A stretch of DNA of 64,000 nt from Blastococcus sp. VKM Ac-2987 (GTDB lineage: Bacteria; Actinomycetota; Actinomycetes; Mycobacteriales; Geodermatophilaceae): positions 1,066,238 through 1,130,237 of the forward strand of contig NZ_JAPVBG010000002.1 of the NCBI RefSeq assembly GCF_026967805.1. Reading direction: 5' to 3'. A program made the position numbers and the translations under genes. Positions within the stretch are counted from its first letter, which is position 1. Every line of letters starts with the position of its first letter. The notes below the pieces were generated by a model. That model had not been told where the DNA came from and made no database searches. It saw only the letters and a list, made by a program, of their open reading frames with translations. Below, one piece after another: positions 1-7,890 of this stretch.

Positions 1-1
1 C

Positions 2-265
2 GTCACCGCGCCGGCTACCGGCGCCCTGGCGGAGATCCACGACCGGATGCCCCTGGTGCTGCCGCGCGACCGCTGGGCCGGGTGGCTCGACCCGTCCCGC
101 GAGGACGTCGCGGAGCTGGCGGAGCCGACGCCGCCGGAGGTGGTCGCCGGCCTGGAGCTGCGGCCGGTCGGGGCCGCGGTGGGCAACGTGCGGAACAACG
201 GGCCCGAGCTGCTCGCCCGGGCGGACTCCGTCGCGTCCCCCGCCGACCAGCCCGCGCTCTTCTGA
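2..265 (+). CDS. SRAP-domain protein (YedK/HMCES type), C-terminal part
   Basis: The reading frame is open from base 2 to the TGA at 263-265, so only the last 87 residues are present. The segment TGALAEIHDRMPLVL is the conserved SRAP signature; the His of IHDRMP is an active-site residue in the family. SRAP proteins form a covalent thiazolidine cross-link with abasic sites in single-stranded DNA and shield them during replication. The catalytic Cys2 and the Asn/Glu motifs lie upstream of the window and cannot be checked. The stop is one base before the next gene's GTG, so the two are probably co-transcribed. Confidence 0.85.
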   Translation, partial: VTAPATGALAEIHDRMPLVLPRDRWAGWLDPSREDVAELAEPTPPEVVAGLELRPVGAAVGNVRNNGPELLARADSVASPADQPALF

Positions 266-266
266 C

Positions 267-1811
267 GTGGCACCGGACGAGGCACCGGCCGCGGCCGCAC
301 CCCCGACGGCGCCGCCTCCGAGCGGCGCGCTGCCGCCCTGGATCGCCGCGGGGCTGACCTTCCTGAGCTCCGGCGCGGTGCTGGTGCTGGAGATCGTCGG
401 GCTCCGGCTGATCGCGCCCTACGTCGGCGTCACCGTGCAGACCAGCACCGCGGTGATCGGCTTCGCGCTGGCCGCCATCGCCCTCGGCGCGTGGGTCGGC
501 GGCGCGACCGCCGACCGCACCGACCCCCGCCGGCTGCTGGCCCCGCTGCTCGTCGCCGGGGGCGCGCTGGTCGTCGCCGTGCTGCCGCTGGTCCGGTTCA
601 CCGGGGCGCTGCTCACCGGCGCCGACGCCGGCGGCGTGCTCCTGCTGGCGGCCGTGGCCGTCGTGGTGCCGGCGGCGCTGCTGTCAGCGGTGCCGCCGAT
701 GGTGGTGAAGCTCCAGCTGGCCAGCCTCGACGAGACCGGCGCGGTGGTCGGCCGGCTCTCCGGCATCGGCACGATCGGCGGCATCGCGGCGACCTTCGCC
801 ACCGGCTTCGTGCTGGTGGCGGTCCTGCCCAGCAGCGTCATCCTGGTCGCCACCGGCGCGGCCACAATCCTCACCGGCCTGGCGGTGGCCGTGCTGCTCC
901 GGCGGGGGCCCGGTGCCCGTCCGGTGCCCGCCGGGCTGCTCGTGCTGGCGGTCGTCGGCGGCGGGCTGGCCGCCGTCGCACCCACCCCGTGCGAGGAGGA
1001 GACGGCCTACCACTGCGCGCGCGTGGTGGCCGACCCCGAGCGGGAGTCCGGCCGGGTGCTGCTGCTCGACACCCTCCGGCACTCCTACGTCGACCTCGTC
1101 GACCCCACCCACCTGGAGTTCCAGTACGTGCGGGCGATCGCGGCGGTGACCGACGCGGTCTTCCCCGCCGCGGAGCCGATCTCCGCGCTGCACCTCGGAG
1201 GCGGTGGTCTCACCGTGCCGCGCTACCTCGCGGAGGTGCGCCCGGGTACGGAGAGCCGGGTGGTGGAGGTCGACCCCGGCGTGGTGAGCATGGACCGCGA
1301 GCAGCTGGGTCTGGAGACCTCCCCGGACCTGCGGGTGCGGGTGGCCGACGGCCGGGTCGGGCTGGCCGAGGAGCCGGTGGGGGAGCGCGACCTCGTCGTC
1401 GGCGACGCCTTCGGCGGGCTCTCGGTGCCGTGGCAGCTGACCACCCGCGAGGCGCTGGAGCTGGTCGACCGCGCGCTCGCCGACGACGGCGTGTACGCGG
1501 TGAACCTCATCGACCATCCGCCGCTGTCCTTCGTCCGCGCCGAGCTGGCCACGATGCGGTCGGTGTTCGGCCATGTGCTGCTGCTCGCCCGCGGCCCCGT
1601 GCTGGCGGGGGAGGACGGCGGGAACCTGGTCGCCGTCGCGTCGCAGCAGCCCCTCCCGGCCGCGGAGATCGCCACCGCGATGGCCGACCGGGACCTGGAG
1701 TGGCGGGTGGCCGAGGGCGACGAGCTGGACCGGTTCGTCGGCGGCGCCGGCGTGCTGACCGACGACTTCGCGCCGGTCGACCAGCTGCTGACCCCGTACG
1801 GGGCGCCCTGA
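267..1811 (+). CDS. Membrane-fused spermidine synthase-like protein
   Basis: 514 residues from a GTG one base after the SRAP stop. Residues about 25-215 hold seven or so hydrophobic segments. Residues about 250-510 are a spermidine synthase-type Rossmann domain, with a glycine-rich SAM-binding loop (LHLGGGGLTVPRYL, near residue 308) and the acidic VVEVDP end of strand 2 (near 331). Such fusions are common in Actinobacteria, but aminopropyl transfer is rarely shown, so the substrate is unknown. It meets ybaK tail to tail with 2 bp between them and no visible hairpin. Confidence 0.8.
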   Translation: MAPDEAPAAAAPPTAPPPSGALPPWIAAGLTFLSSGAVLVLEIVGLRLIAPYVGVTVQTSTAVIGFALAAIALGAWVGGATADRTDPRRLLAPLLVAGGALVVAVLPLVRFTGALLTGADAGGVLLLAAVAVVVPAALLSAVPPMVVKLQLASLDETGAVVGRLSGIGTIGGIAATFATGFVLVAVLPSSVILVATGAATILTGLAVAVLLRRGPGARPVPAGLLVLAVVGGGLAAVAPTPCEEETAYHCARVVADPERESGRVLLLDTLRHSYVDLVDPTHLEFQYVRAIAAVTDAVFPAAEPISALHLGGGGLTVPRYLAEVRPGTESRVVEVDPGVVSMDREQLGLETSPDLRVRVADGRVGLAEEPVGERDLVVGDAFGGLSVPWQLTTREALELVDRALADDGVYAVNLIDHPPLSFVRAELATMRSVFGHVLLLARGPVLAGEDGGNLVAVASQQPLPAAEIATAMADRDLEWRVAEGDELDRFVGGAGVLTDDFAPVDQLLTPYGAP

Positions 1812-1813
1812 GC

Positions 1814-2287
1814 TCAGCGGCCGATCGGTGCCGTCCGGGCCCGGGTGAGCCGCACCAGCTCACCGGGCGGCAGCTCCAGCTGCAGCCCGCGCTTCCCGGC
1901 GCTCACCAGCACGGTGGGGAACTCCAGGGCCGAGGCGTCGACCACGGTCGGCAGGGCCTTCCGCTGGCCGAGCGGGCTGATCCCGCCGAGGACGTAGCCG
2001 GTCGCGCGCTCGGCGTCGGCGGGCTCGGCCATCGCCGCCTTGCGGCCACCGGCGGCCGTGGCCAGCGCCTTGAGGTCGAGCGTCCCGCTGACCGGCACCA
2101 CCGCGACGGTGAGCCGGCCGTCCACGCGGGTCACCAGGGTCTTGAACACCTGGCCGGGATCGGCCCCCAGCGCGGCGACGGCGGCCTCCCCGTGCCCCTG
2201 GTCGGCGGCGTGCTCGGGCTCGTAGGGGTGCAGCGTGTGCGCCACCCCCGCCTGCTCCAGGACCCGCACCGCCGGGGTTGCCGCCAC
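1814..2287 (-). CDS. ybaK: Cys-tRNA(Pro)/Cys-tRNA(Cys) deacylase, YbaK/EbsC family
   Basis: 157 residues, the full family length. It has the YbaK editing-domain pattern: a FKTLV motif with its lysine (near residue 50), the central GG(R/K)KA segment, and the [12 protein letters not shown] motif near residue 97. The family hydrolyses cysteine mis-charged onto tRNA(Pro) in the cytoplasm. The GTG start is chosen because a TAGGCT -10 box ends 8 bases upstream, which fits a leaderless transcript. It is divergent from sigR. Confidence 0.9.
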   Translation of the reverse strand: MAATPAVRVLEQAGVAHTLHPYEPEHAADQGHGEAAVAALGADPGQVFKTLVTRVDGRLTVAVVPVSGTLDLKALATAAGGRKAAMAEPADAERATGYVLGGISPLGQRKALPTVVDASALEFPTVLVSAGKRGLQLELPPGELVRLTRARTAPIGR

Positions 2288-2295
2288 GGCGCCGC

Positions 2296-2301
2296 AGCCT
2301 A
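2296..2301 (-). promoter_or_regulatory. -10 box of ybaK (leaderless)
   Basis: TAGGCT on the reverse strand matches TANNNT and ends 8 bases before the GTG at 2287. Confidence 0.5.
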
Positions 2302-2318
2302 GCGATCACCGCCCGACC

Positions 2319-2346
2319 GGGAATGGCCGCGGGCGCCGGTGCCGTT
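2319..2346 (+). promoter_or_regulatory. Candidate sigma-R (SigH-type) autoregulatory promoter
   Basis: GGGAAT at 2319-2324 and GTT at 2344-2346, separated by 19 bases, match the thiol-stress sigma-R consensus (GGAAT, 18-19 bases, GTT). It lies upstream of a gene of that very family. Transcription would begin near 2353-2356, at an in-frame GTG (2356), which would give a leaderless mRNA for an N-terminally extended sigma factor. Confidence 0.6.
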
Positions 2347-2431
2347 GCACCGGCCGTGAGCAGCACCGTCTCGACCGCCCGCACACGGGCCGCGCACCGA
2401 CGTCCCCCGGGCCGTCCGGACGCCGCGCGGC

Positions 2432-2437
2432 TAGGAT
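2432..2437 (+). promoter_or_regulatory. Candidate housekeeping -10 box of sigR
   Basis: TAGGAT ends 8 bases before an in-frame GTG at 2446 and 47 bases before the Shine-Dalgarno-preceded GTG at 2485. It could drive basal sigR expression independently of the upstream sigma-R-type promoter. Confidence 0.45.
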
Positions 2438-2484
2438 CGAACGACGTGGCGCCCCGCGTCCGGGGGCCGCAGAGAGGACGGTCG

Positions 2485-3177
2485 GTGCCTGAGGATCCCG
2501 CGGTCGACAACGCCGGTCAGCTGCCCGAGGCGGCCCCGGTGGAGGTGCCTGAGGCGCGCGAGGGCGGCAGCCGCACCGAGCTCGCCGAGACCCGCGCCGA
2601 GCGGGACGCCCGGTTCGAGCGCGACGCGCTCCCCTTCCTGGACCAGCTCTACCCGGCGGCCCTGCGGATGACCCGCAACCCCGCCGACGCCGAGGACCTG
2701 GTGCAGGAGACCTTCGTGAAGGCCTACTCCGCGTTCCACCAGTTCGCCGAGGGCACCAACCTCAAGGCCTGGCTGTACCGGATCCTGACCAACACCTACA
2801 TCAACAGCTACCGCAAGAAGCAGCGGCAGCCGCAGCAGTACCCCACCGAGCAGGTGCAGGACTGGCAGCTGTACGCGGCCGAGGAGCACAGCTCCTCGGG
2901 CCTGCGGTCGGCCGAGATCGAGGCGCTGGACCACCTGCCGGACTCCGACATCAAGGACGCCCTGCAGCAGCTGCCGGAGGACTTCCGGCTCGCGGTCTAC
3001 CTGGCCGACGTCGAGGGCTTCGCCTACAAGGAGATCGCCGAGATCATGGGCACGCCCATCGGCACGGTGATGTCCCGGCTGCACCGCGGACGCCGGGGGC
3101 TGCAGAAGCTGCTGGCCGACTACGCCCGCGAGCGCGGCTTCGTCCGCGCCGGAGCCGGTGAGGGGGCGACCCACTGA
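2485..3177 (+). CDS. sigR: ECF RNA polymerase sigma factor, SigR/SigH family
   Basis: 230 residues from the GTG at 2485, which has AGAGAGGA at 2471-2478 as ribosome binding site. Region 2 is seen in [20 protein letters not shown] and [15 protein letters not shown]. Region 4 ends in [20 protein letters not shown], which reads the -35 element. This is the thiol-oxidative stress sigma factor of Actinobacteria (Streptomyces SigR, Mycobacterium SigH), held inactive by the redox-sensing anti-sigma factor encoded next. The reading frame is open further upstream, with in-frame GTGs at 2446 and 2356 that sit at likely transcription starts. Longer isoforms are therefore possible. The stop overlaps the rsrA start (TGATG). 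Confidence 0.93.
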   Translation: MPEDPAVDNAGQLPEAAPVEVPEAREGGSRTELAETRAERDARFERDALPFLDQLYPAALRMTRNPADAEDLVQETFVKAYSAFHQFAEGTNLKAWLYRILTNTYINSYRKKQRQPQQYPTEQVQDWQLYAAEEHSSSGLRSAEIEALDHLPDSDIKDALQQLPEDFRLAVYLADVEGFAYKEIAEIMGTPIGTVMSRLHRGRRGLQKLLADYARERGFVRAGAGEGATH

Positions 3178-3518
3178 TGAGCGACGACGTCGACCCGGCC
3201 GGCGAGCCGATCGAGATCCACTCCTGCGACGACGTCCTGTCGCACGTCTTCGAGTTCCTCGACCACGAGACCGGGGACGAGCGGCGCGCGCTCATCGCCG
3301 AGCACCTCGAGGACTGCTCCTCCTGCTTGCGCGAGTTCGGCATCGAGCAGGAGTTCAAGGCGCTGGTGCGCCGGCGCTGCGGGGGCGACAAGCCGCCGTC
3401 GGGTCTCCGCGAGCGCATCAAGATGCAGCTGACCAGCGTCTCCTTCGAGGAGGACGGCACGCAGGTCAGCGTCGAGCGGCTGACGATCGAGCGGTCGGGG
3501 GAGCGCCCCACCGCGTAG
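3177..3518 (+). CDS. rsrA: Mycothiol-system anti-sigma factor RsrA/RshA
   Basis: 113 residues with the zinc anti-sigma signature H-x3-C-x2-C (HLEDCSSC: His43, Cys47, Cys50), plus the upstream Cys17 that completes zinc binding and redox disulfide exchange in RsrA, and a further Cys68. Reduced protein binds zinc and traps SigR; oxidation forms a disulfide, releases zinc and frees the sigma factor. Its ATG overlaps the sigR stop, so translation is coupled and the two proteins should be made in proportion. A strong hairpin follows the stop. Confidence 0.95.
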   Translation: MSDDVDPAGEPIEIHSCDDVLSHVFEFLDHETGDERRALIAEHLEDCSSCLREFGIEQEFKALVRRRCGGDKPPSGLRERIKMQLTSVSFEEDGTQVSVERLTIERSGERPTA

Positions 3519-3530
3519 GCCCGGAACGCC

Positions 3531-3563
3531 AGAGGCCCAGAACCCGACGGGTTCTGGGCCTCT
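3531..3563. terminator. Bidirectional hairpin between rsrA and bL37
   Basis: A perfect 15-bp inverted repeat (arms 3531-3545 and 3549-3563, 3-base loop) lies between two convergent genes. It is strong enough to end transcription from both sides, although there is no U-run. Confidence 0.75.
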
Positions 3564-3599
3564 CGTGCGTGACCCCACCGCGCGCGGAGGGGCCTGCCG

Positions 3600-3674
3600 T
3601 CACGCGTTGGGCCGCTTGCCGTGGTTGGCCTTGTTCCCCTTGCGGGAGCGACGCTTGCGTCCACGCTTGGACAT
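3600..3674 (-). CDS. Ribosomal protein bL37 (24 residues)
   Basis: A 24-codon gene beginning MSKRGRKRRSRKG and ending ANHGKRPNA, preceded by GGAGG-type sequence (CCTCCT on the forward strand at 3681-3686). It matches bL37, the tiny basic large-subunit protein first seen in mycobacterial ribosome structures and restricted to Actinobacteria. The conserved ending NHGKRPN is diagnostic. It is strongly basic, which fits an rRNA-buried peptide. It is too short for most gene callers. Confidence 0.93.
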   Translation of the reverse strand: MSKRGRKRRSRKGNKANHGKRPNA

Positions 3675-3847
3675 CGCTGCCCTCCTCTCACACTTCCCGG
3701 TGGGCCCCTCGGCCCGTGGATCCCGCGGGGCCCCGGCGCGGCCCACGTAGGGTGCACGACGCCGACGGACCCGCCAAGCTGACCTGACAAGCCTCTCACG
3801 GAGGCACCCGGCGGTGCGCCGACCCGGGCGACGCAGGAGGAGCAGCA

Positions 3848-4897
3848 GTGCCGCAGCTGGGGATCGAGACCGTGCTGGTCGCGGGACGTGGCCCGGCGGG
3901 CTGCGCCACGGTGAGCGCGTGCCAGCGGCTCGGTCTCAAGGCCGTCGCCGTGCACAGCGAGACCGAGCGCTCCGCGCGGCACGTCCGCCTGGCCGACGAC
4001 GCGGTCCTGCTGGGCCCCGCCCCGGCCGTGGAGTCCTACCTCGCGGTCGACCGGATCGTGGAGGCGGCCCGGCGCAGCGGGGCCGACACGGTGCTGCCCG
4101 TGCCGCCCGCGCTGGCCGGGAACGCGCGACTGGCGAGCGCGGTCATCGCCGCGGGACTGCGCTGGGCGGGCCCGGCCCCCGAGGTGCTGGAGCGGCTGGG
4201 CGGCGACGGCGTCGAGCCGGCCAGCGAGCGGGGCTTCCTGGCCTGGGTGACCGCCGAGGGGCTGCGCTTCACCACGCCGGTGGCCCGCGACCGCGCGGCC
4301 GGCATCGCCCGGGTGTCCTGGACGCCGGCCGCGCCCGGGGACCTGCCGCCGGCGGCGCACCGGCTGGCCGACATCGGCTGGCGCGGCCTGGTGACCGTGG
4401 GCATCTCCCCGGACGGCGAGCTGGCCGAGGTGGCGGCCGGGTTCTCCCTCGACATGGCGGTGCTGGAGCGGTCGCACGGCGTGGACGCCGTCGAGCTGGC
4501 CCTCCGCAGCGCCGTCGGGCCGCGGGCCTCCGGGACGGGTCCGGCGGCCCGTGCGGACGCCCGAGCCGCGGTGGTCGTCCAGCTGCGGGCCACGCTGCCC
4601 CCGGGCACCGCGGGCCGGATCAGCGGCCGGCTGCCCGGCTCCGGACGCCGGCCGGGGGCCGAGGCTGGCATCGACCTGGTGGCGGTGTCCGGGTACGACC
4701 CGGGCGACCGGCTCGACGGCTGGTACGACGCGCTGCTCGCCACGGTGAGCGCCGGGGGGCCCGATGTCGCGACGGCCGCCGACGCCGCCCGCCTGGCGCT
4801 GACCGGGCTGCCCGCGACCGGCGTGCCGCACGACGGCTCCGAGGTCTGCGCCGTGGTGGGCCGACTCGCCGAGGGGCGGTCGCTCCCGCAGACCTGA
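3848..4897 (+). CDS. Degenerate biotin carboxylase-like protein, probably non-catalytic
   Basis: 349 residues, GTG start, AGGAGG at 3835-3840. The N-terminus is plainly biotin carboxylase: VLVAGRGPAGCATV in place of the usual VLIANRGEIA, then HVRLADDAVLLGPAP and SYL. The C-terminus resembles the carboxylase C-domain (GYDPGDRLDGWYDALLA). The glycine-rich ATP-grasp loop is missing. The catalytic E-x-N-x-R-x-Q-V-E-H strand is replaced by AEVAAGFSLDMAVLERSHG. The protein is about 100 residues shorter than a working carboxylase (about 450). The next gene encodes a biotinyl carrier domain, which suggests a kept partnership, for example as a scaffold or regulator. That role is inference. Confidence 0.75.
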   Translation: MPQLGIETVLVAGRGPAGCATVSACQRLGLKAVAVHSETERSARHVRLADDAVLLGPAPAVESYLAVDRIVEAARRSGADTVLPVPPALAGNARLASAVIAAGLRWAGPAPEVLERLGGDGVEPASERGFLAWVTAEGLRFTTPVARDRAAGIARVSWTPAAPGDLPPAAHRLADIGWRGLVTVGISPDGELAEVAAGFSLDMAVLERSHGVDAVELALRSAVGPRASGTGPAARADARAAVVVQLRATLPPGTAGRISGRLPGSGRRPGAEAGIDLVAVSGYDPGDRLDGWYDALLATVSAGGPDVATAADAARLALTGLPATGVPHDGSEVCAVVGRLAEGRSLPQT

Positions 4898-4953
4898 AGT
4901 GCTGCTCGCGTGCTTGGATGAGGTCTCACGGACGGTGATCGCGGGAGGTGCCG

Positions 4954-5184
4954 GTGACGGTCGAGGAGATCCACGCGGAGATGGTCTCCAGCGTCTGGAA
5001 GGTGCTGGTCGCGCCGGGGGTGCAGGTGTCCGCCGGTGACACGCTGGTCATCCTCGAGTCGATGAAGATGGAGATCCCGGTGCTCACCGAGCGCGCGGGG
5101 ACGGTGCGGGAGCTGCACGTGGTGGAGGGCGAGGTCCTCCAGGAGGGCGACCTGATCGCCGTCGTCTCCGACGCCGTCTCCTGA
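4954..5184 (+). CDS. Biotinyl/lipoyl carrier protein, TB7.3-like
   Basis: 76 residues, a single biotinyl domain with the biotinylation site ESMKMEIPV; the Lys of MKM is the modified residue. It matches the free-standing carrier TB7.3 that sits between rshA and the pdtaS kinase in Mycobacterium. The start is taken at the GTG at 4954, five bases after GGGAGG (4943-4948); the in-frame GTG at 4948 overlaps that site. It could carry biotin for an acyl-CoA carboxylase encoded elsewhere or partner the degenerate carboxylase upstream. Confidence 0.9.
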   Translation: MTVEEIHAEMVSSVWKVLVAPGVQVSAGDTLVILESMKMEIPVLTERAGTVRELHVVEGEVLQEGDLIAVVSDAVS

Positions 5185-5220
5185 GCCCCTCCCGCCTCGG
5201 CCGGGGTGGACCGGCGCCGC

Positions 5221-5717
5221 TCAGACGTCGCGGGTGTAGACGAGCAGGTCGATCCCCGGCACGGGGCTCCAGTCCCGCTCGGGCAGCCGGGTGAAGCCCA
5301 GCCGCTCGTACAGCCGGTGCGCCGCCGTCATGCGGGTGCCGGTGGAGATGACCACGCGCCGCTTGCCCGCCCGCCGGGCGCGCTCCAGGCATGCCGACAC
5401 CAGCGCCGCGCCGACGCCGCGACCCTGCGCCGCCGGATCCACCACGAGCATGCGGAAGCCGGCCTCCTCGGCCGACTCCAGGACCTCGCCGAACCCGCCC
5501 CCGGCACGAAGGCGACGCTGCCGACGATCCCGCCGGTCCCGTCGCGGGCCACGAGCAGCCCGGCCAGGCGTGCCCGGCCGGCGACGTCGGCCAGCTCGGC
5601 GGCGTACCCGGCGGAGGCGAGGCCCCCACCCACGTAGACGTCGACGGTGAGCCGGGCGATGCGGTCGTGGTCGCCGGGGCCGGCGCGGTCGATGGTCAGG
5701 GCGGGGAGGGACACCAC
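5221..5717 (-). pseudogene. GNAT acetyltransferase broken by a one-base frameshift
   Basis: The N-terminal part (from the GTG at 5717: VVSLPALTIDRAG through IVGSVAFVPGAG) is in one frame. The C-terminal acetyl-CoA site (VDPAAQGRGVGAALV and the RLYERLGF ending) is in another. The switch falls in the C/G run around 5494-5503: one extra base there would restore FVPGGGFGEVLESAEEAGF between the halves. It is either a real inactivating deletion or a homopolymer sequencing error; the rest of both halves looks intact. It is divergent from pdtaS. Confidence 0.75.
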
Positions 5718-5723
5718 GGTCGA

Positions 5724-5729
5724 AGCGTA
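5724..5729 (-). promoter_or_regulatory. -10 box of the frameshifted acetyltransferase
   Basis: TACGCT on the reverse strand ends 6 bases before the GTG at 5717, a leaderless arrangement. Confidence 0.45.
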
Positions 5730-5759
5730 GGAGGGACCGGGTCCTAGGCTCGGCGCACC

Positions 5760-7241
5760 ATGAGCAGCCTCTCCGAGCGCCTCACCCGCGGGACGGCGTC
5801 CAGCCCCGCGCAGATCGACCACGCCCGGCGCCTGGTGGCCGACTGGCAGCTGCTGGCCGACCTCGCGTTCGCCGATCTGACGCTGTGGGTGCCGCTGCCC
5901 TCGGGCTCCTGGTGGTGCGTGGCGCAGGTGCGGCCGCTCACGGCACCGACCAGCCGGCCGGAGGACATGGTCGGCGCCGAGGTCGGCCCGGAGGAGGCCC
6001 GGCCGTTCGCCGTGGCCCTGCGCGACGGCCGGCCCGTCACCGACGGGGAGCCGGACTGGACGGGGCACACGCCACGCCGCCGCGAGGTGATCCCGGTCCG
6101 GCACGAGGGCGTGGGCATCGCCGTCCTGGCCAAGGACACCAATCTCGCCGTCACCCGGTCGCCGTCGACCCTGGAGCTGACCTACCTCGACATCGCCGCC
6201 GACCTCTGCCTCATGATCTCGGCCGGCACCTTCCCGCCGGGGACGCTCGCGGACGCGGAGATGAGCCCGCGGGTGGGTGACGGGCTGGCGCGCCTGGACG
6301 GGGCCGGGCGGGTCAGCTACGCCAGCCCCAACGCGCTGTCGGCCTACCGGCGGATCGGGGTCGCCGGCGACCTCGCGGGGGCGACGCTCGCGGACGTGAC
6401 CTGCCGGGTGGTGACCGACCGGGTGGCGGGGGAGGCGGCTGCGGCGGGCATCACGGCGGCGGTCGCGGGGCGCTATCCCGATCCGATGGACGTCGAGGCG
6501 GCCAGCGCGACCCTGCTGCTGCGCGCCCTGCCCCTGCAGGCGCCCGGCGCCGCCCCCGGTGCGCTCGTCCTGGTGCGCGACGTGACCGACGTCCGGCGGC
6601 GGGACCGGGCGCTGCTCACCAAGGACGCGACCATCCGGGAGATCCACCACCGGGTGAAGAACAACCTGCAGACAGTGGCCGCGCTGCTGCGCCTGCAGGC
6701 CCGCCGGATGACCGAACCGGCGGCCCGAGCGGCGCTCGAGGAGTCGGTGCGGCGGGTGGCCTCGATCGCCGTCGTCCACGAGACGCTGGCCGGCAGCCGG
6801 GAGGACGTCGTCGACGTGGACGACGTCCTGGACCAGGTGCTGCCGATGCTGGGCGACCTGACGTCGGTGGGGCCGGCGGCCCGGACCCGCCGGACCGGCT
6901 CCTTCGGCGAGCTGCCGGCGGTGGCCGCGACCCCGCTGGTCCTGGCGGTGACCGAGCTGCTGCACAACGCCGCGGAGCACGCGTTCCGCGAGGGTGAGCC
7001 CGGCGTCATCGAGCTGGTCGCCGAGCGGGACGGCGAGGACCTGGTCGTCCGGGTCCGGGACGACGGCCAGGGCCTGCCGCCGGGGTTCGACCCGGCGACG
7101 AGCGACGGGCTGGGCCTGCAGATCGTGCGGACCCTGGTGACCAGCGAGCTCGGCGGCAGCCTGACGATGGGGGTGCCGGAGGGGCGGGCCGGGACCGAGG
7201 TGGTGCTGCACCTGCCGGGGGACGGCTGGCCACGGCGCTGA
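5760..7241 (+). CDS. pdtaS: Sensor histidine kinase PdtaS
   Basis: 493 residues, soluble, no membrane segment. The order is an N-terminal GAF-like domain (about 30-160), a PAS-like domain (about 170-280), a HisKA_2 phosphoacceptor domain with EIHHRVKNNLQTVAALLRLQ (near residue 300) and an HATPase domain with ELLHNAAEHAF and RDDGQGLPPGF. This matches PdtaS, the kinase that phosphorylates the RNA-binding ANTAR regulator PdtaR. PdtaR is not in this window. TAGGCT at 5745-5750 lies 9 bases before the ATG, so the leader is very short. The location between the biotinyl carrier and whiB1 matches Mycobacterium. Confidence 0.93.
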   Translation: MSSLSERLTRGTASSPAQIDHARRLVADWQLLADLAFADLTLWVPLPSGSWWCVAQVRPLTAPTSRPEDMVGAEVGPEEARPFAVALRDGRPVTDGEPDWTGHTPRRREVIPVRHEGVGIAVLAKDTNLAVTRSPSTLELTYLDIAADLCLMISAGTFPPGTLADAEMSPRVGDGLARLDGAGRVSYASPNALSAYRRIGVAGDLAGATLADVTCRVVTDRVAGEAAAAGITAAVAGRYPDPMDVEAASATLLLRALPLQAPGAAPGALVLVRDVTDVRRRDRALLTKDATIREIHHRVKNNLQTVAALLRLQARRMTEPAARAALEESVRRVASIAVVHETLAGSREDVVDVDDVLDQVLPMLGDLTSVGPAARTRRTGSFGELPAVAATPLVLAVTELLHNAAEHAFREGEPGVIELVAERDGEDLVVRVRDDGQGLPPGFDPATSDGLGLQIVRTLVTSELGGSLTMGVPEGRAGTEVVLHLPGDGWPRR

Positions 7242-7260
7242 GCTCGGCCCCCGGACGCGC

Positions 7261-7294
7261 CGAGGCCGGTCCGGGAGGACCCGGACCGGCCTCG
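7261..7294. terminator. Hairpin between pdtaS and whiB1
   Basis: A perfect 15-bp stem (7261-7275 and 7280-7294) with a 4-base loop between two convergent genes. Confidence 0.75.
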
Positions 7295-7356
7295 TGGCGG
7301 TCGGTGCGTGTGCGGTGGGCCGCCGGGGGAGCCGGCAGCCGTCGTGGTGCTCCTGC

Positions 7357-7608
7357 TCAGGCGGTGTGGACCCGGGTGCGAGCCTGACGCCGCTTCAGCG
7401 CGCGCCGCTCGTCCTCGGAGAGCCCACCCCAGACGCCGGAGTCCTGGCCCGAGCGGAGGGCCCAGTCCAGGCACGACGAGACCACCGGGCAGCGCTGGCA
7501 CACGGCCTTGGCCTGCTCGATCTGGACCACGGCCGGACCTGTCGTCCCGATCGGGAAGAACAGCTCCGGATCCTCGTCCCGGCAGAGCGCGCGGTGGCGC
7601 CAGTCCAT
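7357..7608 (-). CDS. whiB1: Transcription factor WhiB1
   Basis: 83 residues from the ATG at 7608, chosen because it has GAGGAG nine bases upstream and because the protein then begins MDWRHRALC exactly as in known WhiB1. An in-frame start at 7671 would add 21 residues. Cys9, Cys37, Cys40 and Cys46 bind the [4Fe-4S] cluster; GVWGG and the basic tail ERRALKRRQAR contact sigma factor and DNA. WhiB1 is an NO-sensitive regulator that binds region 4 of the principal sigma factor. The roughly 280 bases upstream hold no gene and are less GC-rich than the surroundings, so they probably hold the promoter. Confidence 0.95.
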   Translation of the reverse strand: MDWRHRALCRDEDPELFFPIGTTGPAVVQIEQAKAVCQRCPVVSSCLDWALRSGQDSGVWGGLSEDERRALKRRQARTRVHTA

Positions 7609-7890
7609 GGCGTTGTACTCCTCGATGTCGTCTACGGTCGGGTGCGTCAGTCGCATAGCTCGGTCTGCCATCGCCGGGCCGACACCGGTTACCCAGCGCC
7701 ATGGCGGCAGCGACTGCCTGCGATTGTTACCGGCAGGTTGCGTTCCAGCAGCGATGTTTTCACGTGCCGGACGCCTGTCAAGGGAAACGCGGTCAGCGCT
7801 GACCCCCGCGTGAGCAACCTCACCACGGTCGTGCTAGGCCCGCCACCCGGAGGAGCGTCCGGTCCTGCCGGGAAGCCCCCGGGAGGTGCG

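Noticed and set aside
7609-7671. WhiB1 starting 21 residues earlier
   Set aside because: The internal ATG at 7608 has a good ribosome binding site and gives the canonical MDWRH start with Cys9 in place.
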